DNA of 5,937 bases, taken from positions 1 through 5,937 of the forward strand of contig JAMONC010000339.1 in NCBI GenBank assembly GCA_027066725.1. Reading direction: 5' to 3'. Shown piece by piece: positions 5,610 through 5,937 of this stretch. Source of the DNA: Desulfobacterales bacterium (GTDB lineage Bacteria; Desulfobacterota; Dissulfuribacteria; Dissulfuribacterales; JAMONC01). Below the pieces are notes generated by a model, which was not told the origin of the DNA, made no database searches, and saw nothing but the letters and a program-made list of their open reading frames with translations. Position 1 is the stretch's first letter; each line of letters opens with the position of its first letter. The translations under genes were made by a program, and so were the position numbers.

Positions 5610-5640
5610 ACGCTGGCTTTAGCCAGCGTTTTTTTATTTT
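5610..5640 (+). terminator. Intrinsic terminator of the fluoride riboswitch
   Basis: ACGCTGGC (5610-5617) and GCCAGCGT (5622-5629) form a perfect 8-bp GC-rich stem with loop TTTA, running into seven T (5629-5635), then ATTTT. It is the strongest terminator in the window. Its loop and 3' arm (5617-5627) can instead pair with GCTGGGCTAAAG (5561-5572) as an antiterminator. Confidence 0.93.
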
Positions 5641-5661
5641 GTAAAAATATAAATCTAAGCA

Positions 5662-5669
5662 AGAGGTGG
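5662..5669 (+). promoter_or_regulatory. Ribosome binding site of the HyfC-like gene
   Basis: AGAGGTGG ends 5 nt before the ATG at 5675. It lies 22 nt beyond the riboswitch terminator, so it is made only in read-through transcripts. Confidence 0.8.
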
Positions 5670-5674
5670 AAGGT

Positions 5675-5937
5675 ATGACTCAAAAAATTCTATTTAATCT
5701 TCTTCAGGTCGTAGTTGTAATGGCATTTGCCCCTCTTGTTACAGGTGTATTAAACAAACTTAAGGAAATGGTCCAATCTAAAAAAGGACCTAGTATCTTT
5801 CAGCCATATAAAGACATCTGGAAGCTATTTCATAAAGATGAAGTAGTATCAGAAGATGCTACATGGATATTTAGACTAACTCCTTATGTTGTATTTATCA
5901 CTCCAATATTTGTAACACTTTTAATTCCTGTTTTAAC
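5675..5937 (+). CDS. hyfC: HyfC/HycD/NuoH-family membrane subunit (partial, 5' end)
   Basis: The first 87 residues are present and the window edge cuts the gene. The family is the proton- or ion-translocating membrane subunit that links the catalytic module of group 4 [NiFe] hydrogenases, formate hydrogenlyase and complex I to the membrane arm. Visible here are a first membrane helix (about residues 6-26), a loop with KKGPSIFQPYKDIWKLF (36-52) and EDATWIFRLTPYVVF (60-74), and the start of the second helix (about 68-87). The G-P-x-x-x-Q-P-Y-x-D-x-W-K-L pattern is characteristic of HyfC/HycD rather than of NuoH proper. It is the first gene after the fluoride riboswitch, probably the head of a larger hydrogenase, formate hydrogenlyase or related energy-converting operon. 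Which complex it belongs to cannot be told from this part. Confidence 0.88.
   Translation, partial: MTQKILFNLLQVVVVMAFAPLVTGVLNKLKEMVQSKKGPSIFQPYKDIWKLFHKDEVVSEDATWIFRLTPYVVFITPIFVTLLIPVL

Noticed and set aside
5495..5640. Other riboswitch classes for the leader (Moco, cyclic di-GMP, TPP, NiCo)
   Set aside because: The conserved cores of these classes as I know them are absent, while the fluoride aptamer stems and 6-bp pseudoknot fit exactly.

Overview
The window is AT-rich bacterial chromosome. The genes suggest an anaerobic, Gram-negative-type bacterium: a PEP-CTERM (exosortase-sorted) protein, a long-chain all-trans polyprenyl diphosphate synthase, a hydrogenase/formate-hydrogenlyase-type membrane subunit, and a small SRP RNA without an Alu domain. 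Desulfobacterota or Nitrospirota-like lineages would fit, but the sequence does not settle the taxonomy.

Layout. Positions 1-197 hold no convincing gene. They contain a 10-bp GC-rich inverted repeat with a 55-nt unstructured loop and a following T-run, then a possible tRNA promoter. Two class II tRNA-Ser genes follow (anticodons CGA and GGA, both with encoded CCA). The 4.5S-type SRP RNA (ffs) starts 19 nt after the second tRNA. Next is a same-strand gene run: dnaX, the YbaB/EbfC nucleoid protein, a polyprenyl diphosphate synthase of the IspB type, and a membrane-anchored NodB-fold protein that has lost its catalytic and metal-binding residues. The last three intergenic gaps are 54, 10 and 18 nt, so this looks like one operon. 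An AT-rich spacer full of short palindromes separates it from a secreted PEP-CTERM protein.

The most notable element is at 5466-5640: a near-consensus sigma70 promoter, then a fluoride riboswitch aptamer (crcB motif), then a strong intrinsic terminator. I can trace an anti-aptamer hairpin and an antiterminator in the sequence, which predicts a transcriptional ON switch. The gene directly downstream, cut by the window end, is not a fluoride exporter but a HyfC/HycD/NuoH-family membrane subunit.

Other points of interest are a candidate slippage signal in dnaX that would make a short gamma-type subunit, and a probable pseudo-enzyme at the end of the dnaX operon. The ffs-dnaX-ybaB order is the common bacterial one, but recR, its usual next neighbour, is replaced by the polyprenyl synthase.
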